A stretch of DNA of 64,000 nucleotides from Cunninghamia lanceolata (GCA_027924645.1 BSBN01000047.1:1922001-1986000), one strand, 5' to 3'. Positions 33,010 through 44,066 are shown, counted from the stretch's first letter. Numbers and translations are program-made. The notes: generated by a model from the letters alone, not told the origin.

Positions 33010-35040
33010 AAGATTAGTATGGATACGTTCAAATAGATTACAGTCTATGGAACTTTCTGAGCTTTTCTCCCAGATTGACAAAAGAGATCATGGAAATGTT
33101 GAGGCATCTTTCCCATAGGCCAGAAAAGGGTCATAAGCATAACTATGCTGATTGGTTTTTCTTGCCAGATCATACTATAATTAGGGTATATGGGTGTATT
33201 CATCCACCCCATGTGTTGCCCAAATTTGTGCCAAACAGAATTGCATTCCTTGAATTCATGTGGAAAATGATGTGGATGGAGAAGGATGTAATGAAGAAAT
33301 AGAAGAAAGGTACATTTCTTCCTGATTCCACAGCGTTTGGTGATTAGTCCATTGGTTTTGATACTTTAGAGGATTTACAAGCCTACTTGAAGGATAAATA
33401 TTCTTTGAAATTAGGTGTAGAGAGGGTTTGTGATCCAGATGGTCACATGAACTTTGTCAAACAAACCATCCTCACAAGAATGGGAATATCCCATCAAATC
33501 AATTTTGATGAGGATGTGATAAGAAATCTTGTCACCTTTCAAGAAGTGTATAATAGGAAAAGAAAATGGGAGATTTTGAAATGGATTGAGGATGATAGGA
33601 GAAAACAAAATCTCATATTTTATGGATTCTTTGTTGAAGAGAGGGACCCTGTGAGAAGAATAGATCTAATAATTGACAATTTTGAAAGAATATATAGCAA
33701 GTTTGAGAAGCAGCCTTCAAAGGCTACCAAGCTCAATGTCAAAAGACCACCAGGAGTTGTGATTCAAGAGCATGCACCAAATGTAATGTCAATACAGGAT
33801 CCAACTCATGTCCTTGATTTATCACCTGCCAAAAGGCAAAGGATTGAGGTTGTTTCTCCACTGGTTCCATATGAATTGATCGAAGGAGGGGGTGGCATTG
33901 ATGAAGTGGCTAGTATTCTGAGAAATATGGGAGATGATGGAGAAACAGATCAACCACTTGTTGGCCAAGAAATAGAAGCACACAAACTAGAGGCCAAAAT
34001 GGGTGAACATGAACAAGGGGAGCCTAAATTCGAAGAAGATGAAAGAATTGTGGCTTCTATGAGATTTAAGGAGGATGATGATTTCGTTAATTCTCCTAAA
34101 TTCAAATATTTTTGGATTAAGATGAAGATGAAAGAATTTCAAGAACAAGTGGAAATAAATAAAATGGGTGCTGATGAATCTCAGCATGAGCAAATTATTT
34201 CACAAACTTTCAAGAATTTGAAAATAGATGAAATAAGTGTTAGCCCTGATGAGGCTAGACAAATGGTATTAAGGAGCAACATGTTGATCATTCCTGGGCT
34301 TGAGATGAAGAGAATGTTTTTGTTAGACCAAGTCAGGAATCAAGATGACCTCATGCTAGTTTCTAAATTTGACTATGAGGATGGTGTCAGTGGTTGTGGT
34401 TTCAATCCAAAAATAGAGACTCTAGCAATATGGGAAACACAAAAGAACACCATCAAACCAAGATTACTTGATGTGATCCAAGAAATAAGGGGAATAGCTG
34501 TGGTCAAGACATTCTAGGACACATCAATAACTGAAGTAGCTACCCTCACTGTGCATTCTGAAATGTTTACACAACATGCTATTAAAAAGCTAGAACAAAG
34601 ATTGTTTGATTATGAGAGAACTCGGATGGAGATGAATGATGAGGTAAATAGATTGTATCTTGAAAATGTAAAGCTGAAAGAACAACTAAAGGGTGAGAGT
34701 TCTTCTTAGATTCAAGCCATTGTGCCATTTCAAACACATGTGCCACAAGAGATCGATGATTCCACAGTGACTATTGAATAATTCAATGTTTTGAAATTGA
34801 AGTTGGAAAAAGAAATTGAGGAATTGAAAAGCCAAAATGAGAAAATAAAGAATGAGGCAAAATTGAAAATTTTTGAAGTGTTTGAGAAAATTTTGGAACA
34901 TAGAGTGAAAATGGTTGTTGACAAGTTGAGAGATGTGCATGAATGCTATTCTTCCTTGTCTCAGGCCATGGAATGGTTGAAAGTAATTTTTTTTGTCTTA
35001 GATCCCTTTTATCAAAGATGGCAGTCAATGCATCACACAC
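33010..35040 (+). pseudogene. Unrecognised ORF family, copy C (N-terminally truncated)
   Basis: Begins near 33,010 in the middle of the family protein (LTKEIMEMLRHL, HKHNYADWFFLPDHTIIRVY, LPKFVPNRIAFLEF), matching copy A (LSKEIKRFLK, HNWGDWYSFYDSIMIKVYG, LPKTIPDRVAYLEI). Two stops (33,300 and about 33,345) precede a 376-residue open stretch (33,387-34,517): CDPDGHMNFVKQ, FDEDVIRNL, NMLIIPGLEMKRMF, YEDGVSGCGFNPKIETLAI. After the stop at 34,517 a coiled-coil-like Lys/Glu-rich part continues (KLEQRLFDYERTRMEM, LKLEKEIEELKSQNEKIKN) to about 35,040, then enters the 944-bp tandem duplication. Function unknown. It is flanked upstream by the GC-rich palindromes. Confidence 0.6.
33387..34517 (+). CDS. 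Longest uninterrupted segment of unknown-family copy C (376 residues)
   Basis: The longest ORF of the window. It is hydrophilic, rich in Glu, Lys, Asp and Ile, without membrane segments. It aligns with copy A at the FDPEGF/CDPDGH block, the DDVIRNL/DEDVIRNL block and the IIFPGLDLK/IIPGLEMK block. The linker between is unrelated in length, showing fast divergence. The start codon is internal to the ancestral frame (open frame continues upstream to about 33,348). Confidence 0.5.
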   Translation: MKDKYSLKLGVERVCDPDGHMNFVKQTILTRMGISHQINFDEDVIRNLVTFQEVYNRKRKWEILKWIEDDRRKQNLIFYGFFVEERDPVRRIDLIIDNFERIYSKFEKQPSKATKLNVKRPPGVVIQEHAPNVMSIQDPTHVLDLSPAKRQRIEVVSPLVPYELIEGGGGIDEVASILRNMGDDGETDQPLVGQEIEAHKLEAKMGEHEQGEPKFEEDERIVASMRFKEDDDFVNSPKFKYFWIKMKMKEFQEQVEINKMGADESQHEQIISQTFKNLKIDEISVSPDEARQMVLRSNMLIIPGLEMKRMFLLDQVRNQDDLMLVSKFDYEDGVSGCGFNPKIETLAIWETQKNTIKPRLLDVIQEIRGIAVVKTF

Positions 35041-36925
35041 TGATCACTCTGTGTAAAGTTCTACAATAGAATCCAGATGCTCCTACAGCTCTAAAGCCAA
35101 TAGAGAAAATGATCAAGATGATATTGGATGAGTATCAGTATGTGAATGGTGAGAATCAAAAAATGCAGGCAAAGATTGATTCTTTTGCCACTTTCAAACA
35201 CTAGTTCATTCCATCAAAGGATGAAAAGATCAAGAATTATGATGCTTGGAATGATGACATTGGTCATATAGTTTCTAAGGTTATTGAATTTTTGAAAAAG
35301 GATGGAGATATCAATGTTCTTAGCTTCAACATCATTCAAGACAAAGTAATTGCTTTGGATGTTGGATATACAAAGTTTGTAATTGATGTCAAAACATTGC
35401 TAGACAAAAGGTGGAAGGATCACCAAGCCAACTTGCTCCAAATTTAAGATTATAAGTGGCCTAGTGATTATGTTGTGTTTCAATGGTAGCAAAAGTATTT
35501 TGCATCTGATGAATAGACAGGCTATACGTGCAGGCGAGCAACGATTATCATGGCATCATGACTACACAGTATACCAATGGGAGCAAGAGTATTTGGTTCC
35601 TCCAGAAGAATAGGGCCTTGAAGATGTTGTAGTGGAAGAACCGAGCCTTCAAACACTCCATCATGGAGAGGGGGACTTTTCTAGATTAGGATGATTGTGG
35701 GTCTCCTATGTTGATTAACGGACTACAAGTGTATTGCAAGTGTTGCGGGCTTCCAATCAATATTGTCTACTTTTCTATTTTCTCTTAATTATGTTTTAAG
35801 TAAAATTAATGTTTAGTTTATACGAAGAGGCATGAATTTTGAAAAGATGCCATATTTTGTAACGATTTGAAGCTTGTTGCTTCTCTTATAAAAGAGAAAC
35901 CAAGACCAAATTTTGATATCATCATCATAGGCATTTATAGAAACATATATGACGAGACTTTTGTTATATTGTAATATCTAACACTGATCACTCTGTGTAA
36001 AGTTCTACAATAGAATCCAGATGCTCCTGCAGCTCTAAAGCTAACAGAGAAAATGATCAAGATGATATTGGATGAGTATCAGTATGTGAATGGTGAGAAT
36101 CAAAAAATGCAGGCAAAGATTGATTCTTTTGCCACTTTCAAACACCAATTCATTCCATCAAAGGATGAAAAGATCAAGGATTATGATGCTTGGAATGATG
36201 ACATTGGTCATATAGTTTCTAAGGTCATTGAATTTTTGAAAAAGGATGGAGATATCAATGTTCTTAGCTTCAACATCATTCTAGACAGAGTAATTGCTTT
36301 GGATGTTGGATATACAAAGTTTGTAATTGATGTCAAAGCATTGTTGGACAAAAGGTGGAAGGATCACCAAGCCAACTTGCTCCAAATTTAAGATTATAAG
36401 TGGCCTAGTGATTATGTTGTGTTTCAATGGTAGCAAAAGTATTTTGCATCTGATGAATAGACAGGCTATACGTGCATGTGAGCAACGAGTATCATGGCAT
36501 CATGACTACACAGTATACCAATGGGAGCAAGAGTATTTGGCTCCTCTAGAAGAATAGGGCCTTGAAGATGTTGCAGTGGAAGAACCAAGCCTTCAAACAC
36601 TCCATCATGGAGAGGGGGACTTTTTCAGATTAGGATGATTGTGGGTCTCCTATGTTGATTAATGGACCACAAGTGTATTGCAAGTGTTGCGGGCTTCCAA
36701 TCAATATTGTCTACTTTCTCTGTTTTCTCTTAATTATGTTTTAAGTAAAATTAATGTTTAGTTTATACGAAGAGGCATGAATTTTGAAAAGATGCCATAT
36801 TTTGTAATGATTTGAAGCTTGTTGCTTCTCTTATAAAATAGAAACCAAGACCAAATTTTGATATCATCATCATAGGCATTTATAGAAACATATATGAGGA
36901 GACTTTTGTTATATTATAATATCTA
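35037..36925 (+). repeat. 944-bp tandem duplication, two copies
   Basis: Units 35,037-35,981 and 35,982-36,925. Anchors TGATCACTCT (35,041 and 35,986), GATCAAGATGATATTGG (35,111 and 36,055) and TAATATCTA (ends 35,981 and 36,925) give a constant 944-945 bp period. Identity is very high (few substitutions, one or two single-base indels), so this is a recent event. Each unit holds the C-terminal domain of the unknown family plus the TATA-like 3' module (CTTATAAAAGAGAAACC or CTTATAAAATAGAAACC). Confidence 0.95.
36053..36391 (+). CDS. C-terminal domain of unknown family, second tandem unit (112 residues)
   Basis: Open 112 residues: YDAWNDDIGHIVSKVIEFLK, DGDINVLSFNIILDRVIAL, ALLDKRWKDHQANLLQI. The first tandem unit carries the same sequence but with a TAG (CAC CAA replaced by CAC TAG) near 35,203. 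The pattern aligns with the end of copy A (DEWIKECQGILKEALEIVK, DVRDAIQYTEM, YLDHLAQI) and copy B. It is probably the conserved C-terminal helical module of the family; the start codon is internal. Confidence 0.5.
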   Translation: MIKMILDEYQYVNGENQKMQAKIDSFATFKHQFIPSKDEKIKDYDAWNDDIGHIVSKVIEFLKKDGDINVLSFNIILDRVIALDVGYTKFVIDVKALLDKRWKDHQANLLQI

Positions 36926-37536
36926 TTTGAAGCAATCAATGGAGAAGAAGATTTAATCTAGTGCTCAAATTATGGTTAAGATATCTAAGAGATCATTTCT
37001 TTATTTGTAATGAGGAGGCTTAGTTCACCTAATGTTAAGATATCTATATGTATTATTAAATCACAGATGTTCGTTATTGTTTTCTTCACACAAGCATATT
37101 CAATGCATGTGGAGGCTAGAATATATATTACAAACTAAAGCTATCATCTAGGACATACAAGAAAAGTCTAGCATCTAGAAAACATATAGGACATACAAAA
37201 GATTATATTCTAACTAAACAAAATTAATTTCAACCAAAGTAAGAAAACTAAGAAGAATGATTGAACCTAACTTTAAATGCACTTCAAATCAGTAGTGAAC
37301 ATCTCAGGTTTTGTATACAATGTACCAACAAAATAATGATGATTACATTCCAAAATGTATCAGTAAAACAATAGTGAATAAGCATACCTATACTCAGATC
37401 TTTATTACATTCAATAATAAATTACACCATACATGTAACCAAAGTTTAAGTGACAAGCTAACCTCTTAAGGTGACAGGCTAGTTAAGGTGACAAAACATC
37501 ATCATAATCATCTGCATTGCCAACAAGATCAGAATC
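36926..37536. other. No gene recognised
   Basis: AT-rich junction between the 944-bp duplication and the 3' end of the TNP2 relic. Phrases such as AAGATATCTA and GGACATACAA recur locally. No CACTA terminus was found here, so the 3' end of the second CACTA element is not located. Confidence 0.35.
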
Positions 37537-40500
37537 CTAATCACTCGTGTCTGCATCTGCTTGATTTTCTTCCTCATCCTCATCTGTGACATGCTTCTCA
37601 TTCTCTCTCCCAATCTCTTTATTGGTAATCAAAATCTCTTCTTCAAACACTCCATTATCATCTTCATCCACTTCTTCGAATGTTTCTTGTAAATTAACAT
37701 ATTGCCCATCAAGCATTATATCGACAACTTCCATGAATTTTTGTTTGGAACGAGACTCTGTTTGAATGACATATGACCATCTTGGGCTTCTTACATCATC
37801 AATTAGAAATGATTGGTTAATTTGAAGAGAGGAAACATACGGCTCATCCATCTCTGATAAAACTTTCCCTGTATTTGCACGTACAAATCCATACTCATCA
37901 AATTGTATTGTGGATGGCCCGATCCACTTACATTTTAATAATATAGGACTATTTTCACCAAATTCCACTTGAATAATTTCTTGGATGAATCCAACATGAA
38001 ATTTCTTATCAGTTTCATGAAGAAATTTAGCAATAACAACACAATCACAATTTGTTTTCCTTTGTCTTTTTCTTCCACTCTTAAATAACTACCATAGGCC
38101 CACATTCCACTAAAACACATAGTCCATATATGTGAAGATTGTGAAAGCTCACTTTCCTCCATTGTTACATCTTGACCTTCTTCTTTTGCATCACTGACTG
38201 CATTAGCAATCCATTCTTCAAATTTTGGAAAAGAATCACCTCCAATCAAATCATGACGTCTACGCTTTTGAGGTCGATGTTGCATCCAAGTTTGATTCTC
38301 TTCTTCATAATTTCTACATAGAATATTAGCATACAAATAGTAAGATTAATAATATAAATGTGTAAATGCAATTGAGTAAATAAATTATTGTGTAATTTTT
38401 TTTTACCTATGCCACTTATCGAACGAAGTTGTGTTTTGAAGAATATATGCATGTATCACACTTCTTTCTTGATGTGATAGCTTGAAGCACCATCCATTGC
38501 CTTCTAATACTTCACCTGCAACTCTTTCATCTTCGTCATTATCCCATACATGTCTATTGACATTTTTAAAATCCTTCATATATTCTATGCAAAATCCCAT
38601 GGCCTCTTGCATTGAATATCCCTCAAACATGCCGCCTTCTGGTTTTGCCCTAGTACAAACATTTTTTTTCAAAACCTTCATATATCGTTCTATAGGATAC
38701 ATCATCTCATTCTTACTGGGCCACAATGCTCTAATTCATATTCTAGATGTATCAAAAGATGCATAGAAATGTTAAAGATTGTTGGTGGAAATTCCCGTTC
38801 CAATAGACAAAGGACTTCAACAACCTCCTCCCTCAAACTATCAAAGTTCAAAGGATCCAATACATGTAGACTCATTCTCTTTAATATTAGGCCCAACCTT
38901 AAAACTGCCAATCTTGGCCCCTTTTCCAAACTTGATATATTTACCACAATAAGTAAAATATTCTCGATTATGACATGATAATCATGGGTCTTAAGGCCTG
39001 TTAAGCCATTAATGTCAGTTTGGCTTCTAATACTACTAATTACATATCCAGTGGGAAAGCGAGTTTGAGACAACTGTAAGAATTGTGCACGTTGTTCCTT
39101 TGTCCAGACATAAGGAGCACTAGGTTTTCTATATTTTTCATCAGAACATTTTTCAACCCAAAGATTTCGACAAATATTTAGTTGTCGAAAGTCTTCACAT
39201 GATGAAACAGTACTAAAAACTCCAAAAAGAGTTTCTATAATAGCATAGGCTATATTTTTCTCAGTATGCATAAAGTCAACAGTATGCCTGATGGCTATAT
39301 CCTTAAAGTATGGCAACTTATAGAATATGCACAACCGTTTTACACTGCTTTCACTACATGGATCATATCTACTATCAGAAATCCCATCATTTTCAATAAA
39401 TGACATTCTTTTTTGTCCATTCTCAACAATGTAACAGCAATGGTGCTTCACGATTCTCTTCTTGACCATTGAAACGTGTTTTTTGTCGACGATATGGATG
39501 ATCCATTTTAAGGTAAGCACAATGTCCACAATAAATACACTTACGTAAACTTCTTGAGTGCCTCACAAAATCCTTAAAGTTACAAGTAGGACATCCATGG
39601 TATCCATGAACACTGAGACCAAACAATGTGCCATATGCAGGAAGATCATGAATCATAAACAACAAGGAATCTCTTAAAGTGAATTTGATTGAACGACCAT
39701 TCCTTAAAGATTGAATTGCTTTAATTCCTTTCCACAATTCCATTAGCTCATCATATAATGGCTCTAGATAAGCATTGATTGTACCTGAAGTCACACTTTT
39801 CTTTCCTGGTATAATCAATGATAGCATTAAGAAAAATGGTTTAGTTCCTAACCATGGAGGCAAGTTATAATTTATTAAAAATACTGGCCAAGTTGACCAT
39901 TTAGTACTTTTATCTGAGAATTGCTTCAGCCCATCTAGAGTCAAACCCAACCTTATATTACGAGGATCTTGAGAAAAATTAGGCCATTCGTTATCAAATT
40001 CCATCCACATCTTAGAATCAGGCACATGTCATTCTTTTCCATCGGTGCTCTTATTTTGGGCATGCCATTGCATAAGTTCAGCAATGTATCTGCACCTATA
40101 CATTCAAAGTAATCGTGGGATTATTGGAAAGTGGTGAAGAACCATTCTAGGAACCACAACTAATTTCAACCCTTGTCTATACCTCACTTCATGATATTTC
40201 AGACATTCACTCTCACTTGCAAGATTATTGTGAAATAATACACAACCATTCACACATGTGTGGATGTTTTCATACCTTAAGCCTAGCTTAGTGATTTGCT
40301 TTTTACATTGACTTCATTTTGTTGGCAGTATGGAGTCAGGTAGTAACAACAAACTTAATAATGCCAATAATTGATCTACACTCTCATTTGTCCAACCATG
40401 CACCACTTGCAAGTTAAGAATTTGAAGGATTGTTGTCAAACAACTTAACTTGCAATTAGCATACACGTGCTTTAAAGCATCCTCCATTGACTTGGCCCAA

Positions 40501-40850
40501 TCATCGTCTAGACCCTCATTCAATATTCTATCAACTTCAAACCCTTCGTCTAACATTGCTTCCTCTTCATCTATGTTTGGTGCCACTTCATCCATATTTG
40601 TTGCCTCTTCATCTCTCACACTCTACAATTCTATCATATCCTCATAATAATTGGAATGCCAAGGGCTTATACCACTATGCCCATATCTTATCATATGTCA
40701 ATAAATTAGGTTTCTTTTTCTCACCTTTCCACCAAGACAATCTTTACATCGACATGGATATTGGTCCATGTCGCTCTCATTGGCTACTCTCTCAACAAAT
40801 GCATGGTATTGATTTGTAGTCAACCTTTGATGTTGATCCATCTATAATGT
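37537..40850 (-). pseudogene. CACTA TNP2 transposase, nearly full length
   Basis: Minus-strand order: ATG near 40,850 with transposase-associated zinc domain (YPCRCKDCLGGKVRKR, with H..GH after a TGA); acidic linker (40,314-40,619); LQVVHGWTNESVDQLLALL; Transposase_21 core (RYENIHTCVNGCVLFHNN, HHFPIIPRLL, PRNIRLGLTLDGLKQFSD, WPVFLINYNLPPWLG, INAYLEPLYDELMELWKG, LLFMIHDLPAYGTLFGLSVH, CPTCNFKD); LPYFKDIAIRHTVDFMHTEK; WTKEQRAQFLQLSQTRFP; DUF4218 (FNISMHLLIHLEYELEHCGP, YPIERYMKVLKK, KPEGGMFEGYSMQEAMGFC); an intron at about 38,315-38,405; EEWIANAVSDAKEEGQDV; DUF4216-like end (NSPILLKCKWIGPSTIQFDE, YVSSLQINQSFLIDD); acidic tail. Damage: about five in-frame stops and frameshifts near 39,450, 38,715 and 37,960. 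More intact than the 14-26 kb relative. Confidence 0.85.
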
Positions 40851-41654
40851 TCTACACATAGCAACAAAAATCTAGCTTTCAAATTCATTTGGTTTGGTAG
40901 AATTTCATTAAGTTTTGTGCGAGATATTGCATTTTTGGTGAGTGCAAGTCTAAACCCTACCTAGGGTTTCCAGGGAGAAAAATTTGATCATGGGCAAAGT
41001 TTCCACCATCCAAAAATCTTGAAAATTGGTGGAAATCTCTATCCCATGCCTATCCACATCCCTGCAAGAGGACAAATCATGACTGACACATGTGAAGAAG
41101 ATATGATTGACTGTGTGTGCAGATTTGTTGTGAGACAGTCCTAAAACCCTAGGTTCTTTGTTGCTTTGAATAATCTATGCACTGTATGTCAATGGAGGGG
41201 TAAAGAATCATAGCGGCATGTTGTTAGGGCCTACACAAGCCTGGGAACTCATATGACAAGTGTTCTTACCTTCATTTGGAGTCATCACCTTGAATGCACC
41301 TAGTGGCGGCAAGACCTAAATTGTATAAATCATTGTGTTAATCACTTGATTAGGTCATGTACGTTTGGAAACCCCTAGAAGATGTTGTAATAGGTATGAA
41401 TAAACCAAGTTGCCCATATTCCATGTTGTCTTCAATGATTGAGTGTCACTAGGGTGCATTTTCCATGTTTTAGGCTTAGGAGCAAATTGTCAATAATGAA
41501 CAAGGGTGCAGATTTGCATCAAGTGTATTGAAACTTTGTTTGGGATGTGTCAAGGTTATTGTGTGTGAGTCCTTCCTCTTCATCATGTTCTACCTCTACA
41601 TAAATCTATGTGGTAAATTTTGTGCATTTTTTACTTGTACGATTCTCACATTTA
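40851..41654. other. Non-coding stretch between TNP2 and the CTR9 fragment
   Basis: No domain is seen. The end (TCTCACATTTAG just before the first CTR9 codons at 41,657) looks like a splice acceptor, so part of this stretch may be a captured CTR9 intron. It would also contain any promoter for TNP2 on the minus strand. Confidence 0.35.
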
Positions 41655-43250
41655 GTGAAAAGGTACTTTTCATGAAGGAATGGAAAAGATGCATAGAGCC
41701 TTTGAATTATACCCATACTGTGCAATGTCATTGAATCATTTAGCAAACCATTTTTTCTTCATAGGGCAACATTTCCTTGTGGAACAATTGACTGAGATAG
41801 CTCTTGTTTCAACTGACCACCCTCTCATGAAATCTCATTCATATTATAATCTTGCATGATCTTATCATAGTAAAGGTGATTATGACACCACTGGCCGCTA
41901 CTACATGGCATCAGTCAAGGAAAGCCACAGGCCACATGATTTTGTGGACAAGTTCAATTGAAGCTGGGAGATCTTAAGAGTTCTCTCTCAAATTTTGAAA
42001 AGGTTCTGGAGGTCCACCCTAAGAACTATGAGAGCTTAAAAGTTGTAGGCCATATATATGCTCAGCAAGGGTAAGAAAAGAAGGCTTTGGAAATTTTAAT
42101 AAAGGCAACTCGCATCGATCCACATGATGCCCATGTATTTATCAAGATGGGTGAGTTATTAATATCATCAAACCCTAGTGTAGCCTTAGATTCTCTTAAG
42201 ACAACAATGTCTCTTTTGAAGAAGACCAGAGAAGTACCCATTGAATTGTTAAACAACATTGGGTTTCTTCATTTTAAGCATCATGAACTAGAGTTGGCTC
42301 AACAAACTTTTATGGAGACATTAGGAAATGGCATTTGGGTTGAACTCATAAATAAAAGCCCCAGTGCCAATTCTATAGTTTTTCTTGTGCTATTTAAGGA
42401 TATGGAATTCTTCCATCGACTAGAAGAAGGTGGCGTTTCACTTGAGCTACCATGGGATAAAGTCACAACACTATTTAATCTTGCTAGGTTGTTTGAATAG
42501 CTACATGATACTGAAAAAGAAAATCTTTTATACAAGATAATATTATTCAAGTTTCCTGATTATGTGGATGCATATCTACGTCTTGCAACCATGGCTCAGG
42601 CTTGGAATGAGATCCAACTAAGCCTAGAAATGATTAGGGATGCACTTAAGGTGGATAAAAACTCATCAAATGCTTTATATATGCTTGGCAAATTGGAACT
42701 AAAAATAGATGACTAGCTTAAAGCAAAAGAAACAATTAAAGCTGCACAAAGTGAATTAGATGCAAATAATTCTTATGTTGACATTTCACTTGGAAATTGA
42801 AATTATTTTGCAGCTTTTTGTAATGAGATGAGGGATCCAAAGGTGGAGGCACAACATCTTGAGAAGGCTAGAGAACTGTATTGTAAAGTGTTGGCATAGA
42901 GACCGGGAAATGATTATGCTACAAATGGGGCAGCCATTGTGCTAGCAGAAAGGGGTCAATTTGATATTACAAAGGAAATTTTTACACAGGTACAAGAAGC
43001 TGTAGTAGGAAACATCTTTGTTCAGATGCCTGATGTGTGGGTAAATCTAGCACATGTTTACTTTGCACAAGGACAACTTTTGCACTTGCAGTGAAAATGT
43101 ATCAAAATTGTTTGAGGAAATTTTATTTTGGCATTGACACCCAAATTTTATTATATTTAGCTTGAACACATTATGAAGCAGATCAATGGCAAGGTTATAA
43201 AAGAACATTATTAAGAGCAGTAGATTGTAACTATTGTAAGTTGCCAATCA
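41655..43250 (+). pseudogene. CTR9-like (Paf1 complex TPR subunit) gene fragment
   Basis: CTR9 (VIP6/ELF8 in Arabidopsis) is the tetratricopeptide scaffold of the nuclear Paf1 transcription-elongation complex. The fragment reads GTFHEGMEKMHRAFELYPYC, LNHLANHFFFIGQHFLVEQL, KSHSYYNLA*SYHSKGDY, YYMASVKESHRPHDFV, a small deletion, GQVQLKLGDLKSSLSNFEKV, ALEILIKATRIDPHDAHVF, VPIELLNNIGFLHFKHHELE, LELPWDKVTTLFNLARLFE, FPDYVDAYLRLATMAQAWNE, LEKARELYCKVL, MPDVWVNLAHVYFAQGQ and, after a frameshift near 43,072, VKMYQNCLRKFYFGIDTQIL. Both ends of the gene are missing and about six stops are present (CAG, CAA, CGA and TGG changed to stop). About 1.6 kb runs without a clear intron, so it may be a retrocopy. 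It lies opposite TNP2 and inside the probable CACTA bounds. Confidence 0.85.
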
Positions 43251-43439
43251 CAAAGCTATAGATTTTATTTTTATAAATGCAATGAGGCTTTTGAATTACC
43301 TTTGAATTCACTACAGAAGGTGTCCCCAAATCTGACTTTGCTACAGAGGGCCTCACTAATTTCAAATTCATTGCAGCAAACTTTGAATTCCTTGCCTACC
43401 TTTTCAAAAGTCTCTAGGTCCTCTCCTCTTTATCGCCCA

Positions 43440-43776
43440 TGCAAGTAGCTGCTATAACTCAAAACAACTCAGTGCAAAGTAGCTCTAGTAAAGTACTTTG
43501 ATCTCTACATTCCCGACTTTCTATTTTTCAGCGAGTCCACCACAAGCAGCTCTGAATGGTAGGAGATATTCCAAGATGAGTGCATGAAGAGCATGTTAGA
43601 GTGCTTGCAAGTGAAGAGTGTGATGGTAATGGGCCATAGCTATGGTGGGTTTGTGGGCTTCTGGATGGCGTACATCCACTACCAGTTAGTAATTGTGAGC
43701 TCTGGTGTTTGCAACGATGATCTGCTCAATGAGCTTGGTGCCACTGATATCAGGGATGTTCTTCTTTCCAACTAAC
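43440..43776 (+). pseudogene. Alpha/beta-hydrolase gene fragment
   Basis: Reads YIPDFLFFSEST, then an in-frame TAG, EIFQDECMKSMLECLQVKSV, the nucleophile elbow MGHSYGGFVGFWMAY (GxSxG: G-H-S-Y-G), VIVSSGVCNDDLLNELG and IRDVLL. This is the central part of a plant alpha/beta-hydrolase; the Asp and His of the triad lie outside the fragment. The exact subfamily is not decided. It directly follows the CTR9 fragment, as expected if both were picked up by the same element. Confidence 0.7.
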
Positions 43777-43865
43777 GAAGGAGGAATTCTACAATGAAAG
43801 TGAATAACGAATCACGCTAATACATCCTGCCAATAATTTCCCCAAAACTTTAAAAAAAAAAAATT

Positions 43866-44066
43866 TCTAATTTGTATTTGTGTGACTAATTATTTAGTCA
43901 TTTCTATTTCTGTGACTAAATAATTTTTTAGTCAACGACCAAATTAGTCATTTATTTACTCATTTATAGCTAAGTTGCAAAAAATTAGTAGAATTTAGTC
44001 ATTTTTAGTTGTTGTGACTAAAAGTTTTAGTCACTTAGTCATTTATTTGCTAAAATTCTACTAGTG
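43866..44066 (-). mobile_element. CACTA-type terminus with subterminal repeats
   Basis: On the minus strand the sequence beginning at 44,066 reads CACTAGTAGAATTTTAGC, starting with the diagnostic CACTA. It is followed over 200 bp by many ATGACTAA/TTAGTCA motifs on both strands, typical of subterminal transposase-binding repeats. Beyond 44,067 the Tat-type gypsy integrase begins abruptly. The element lies to the left, in the same orientation as TNP2 at 37.5-40.9 kb, making this its likely 5' end. The matching 3' end was not found. Confidence 0.7.

Noticed and set aside
1..44066. One giant CACTA element spanning the first 44 kb
   Set aside because: Two TNP2 genes and two TNP1-like genes of different preservation are present and only one terminus is seen; several elements are more likely.
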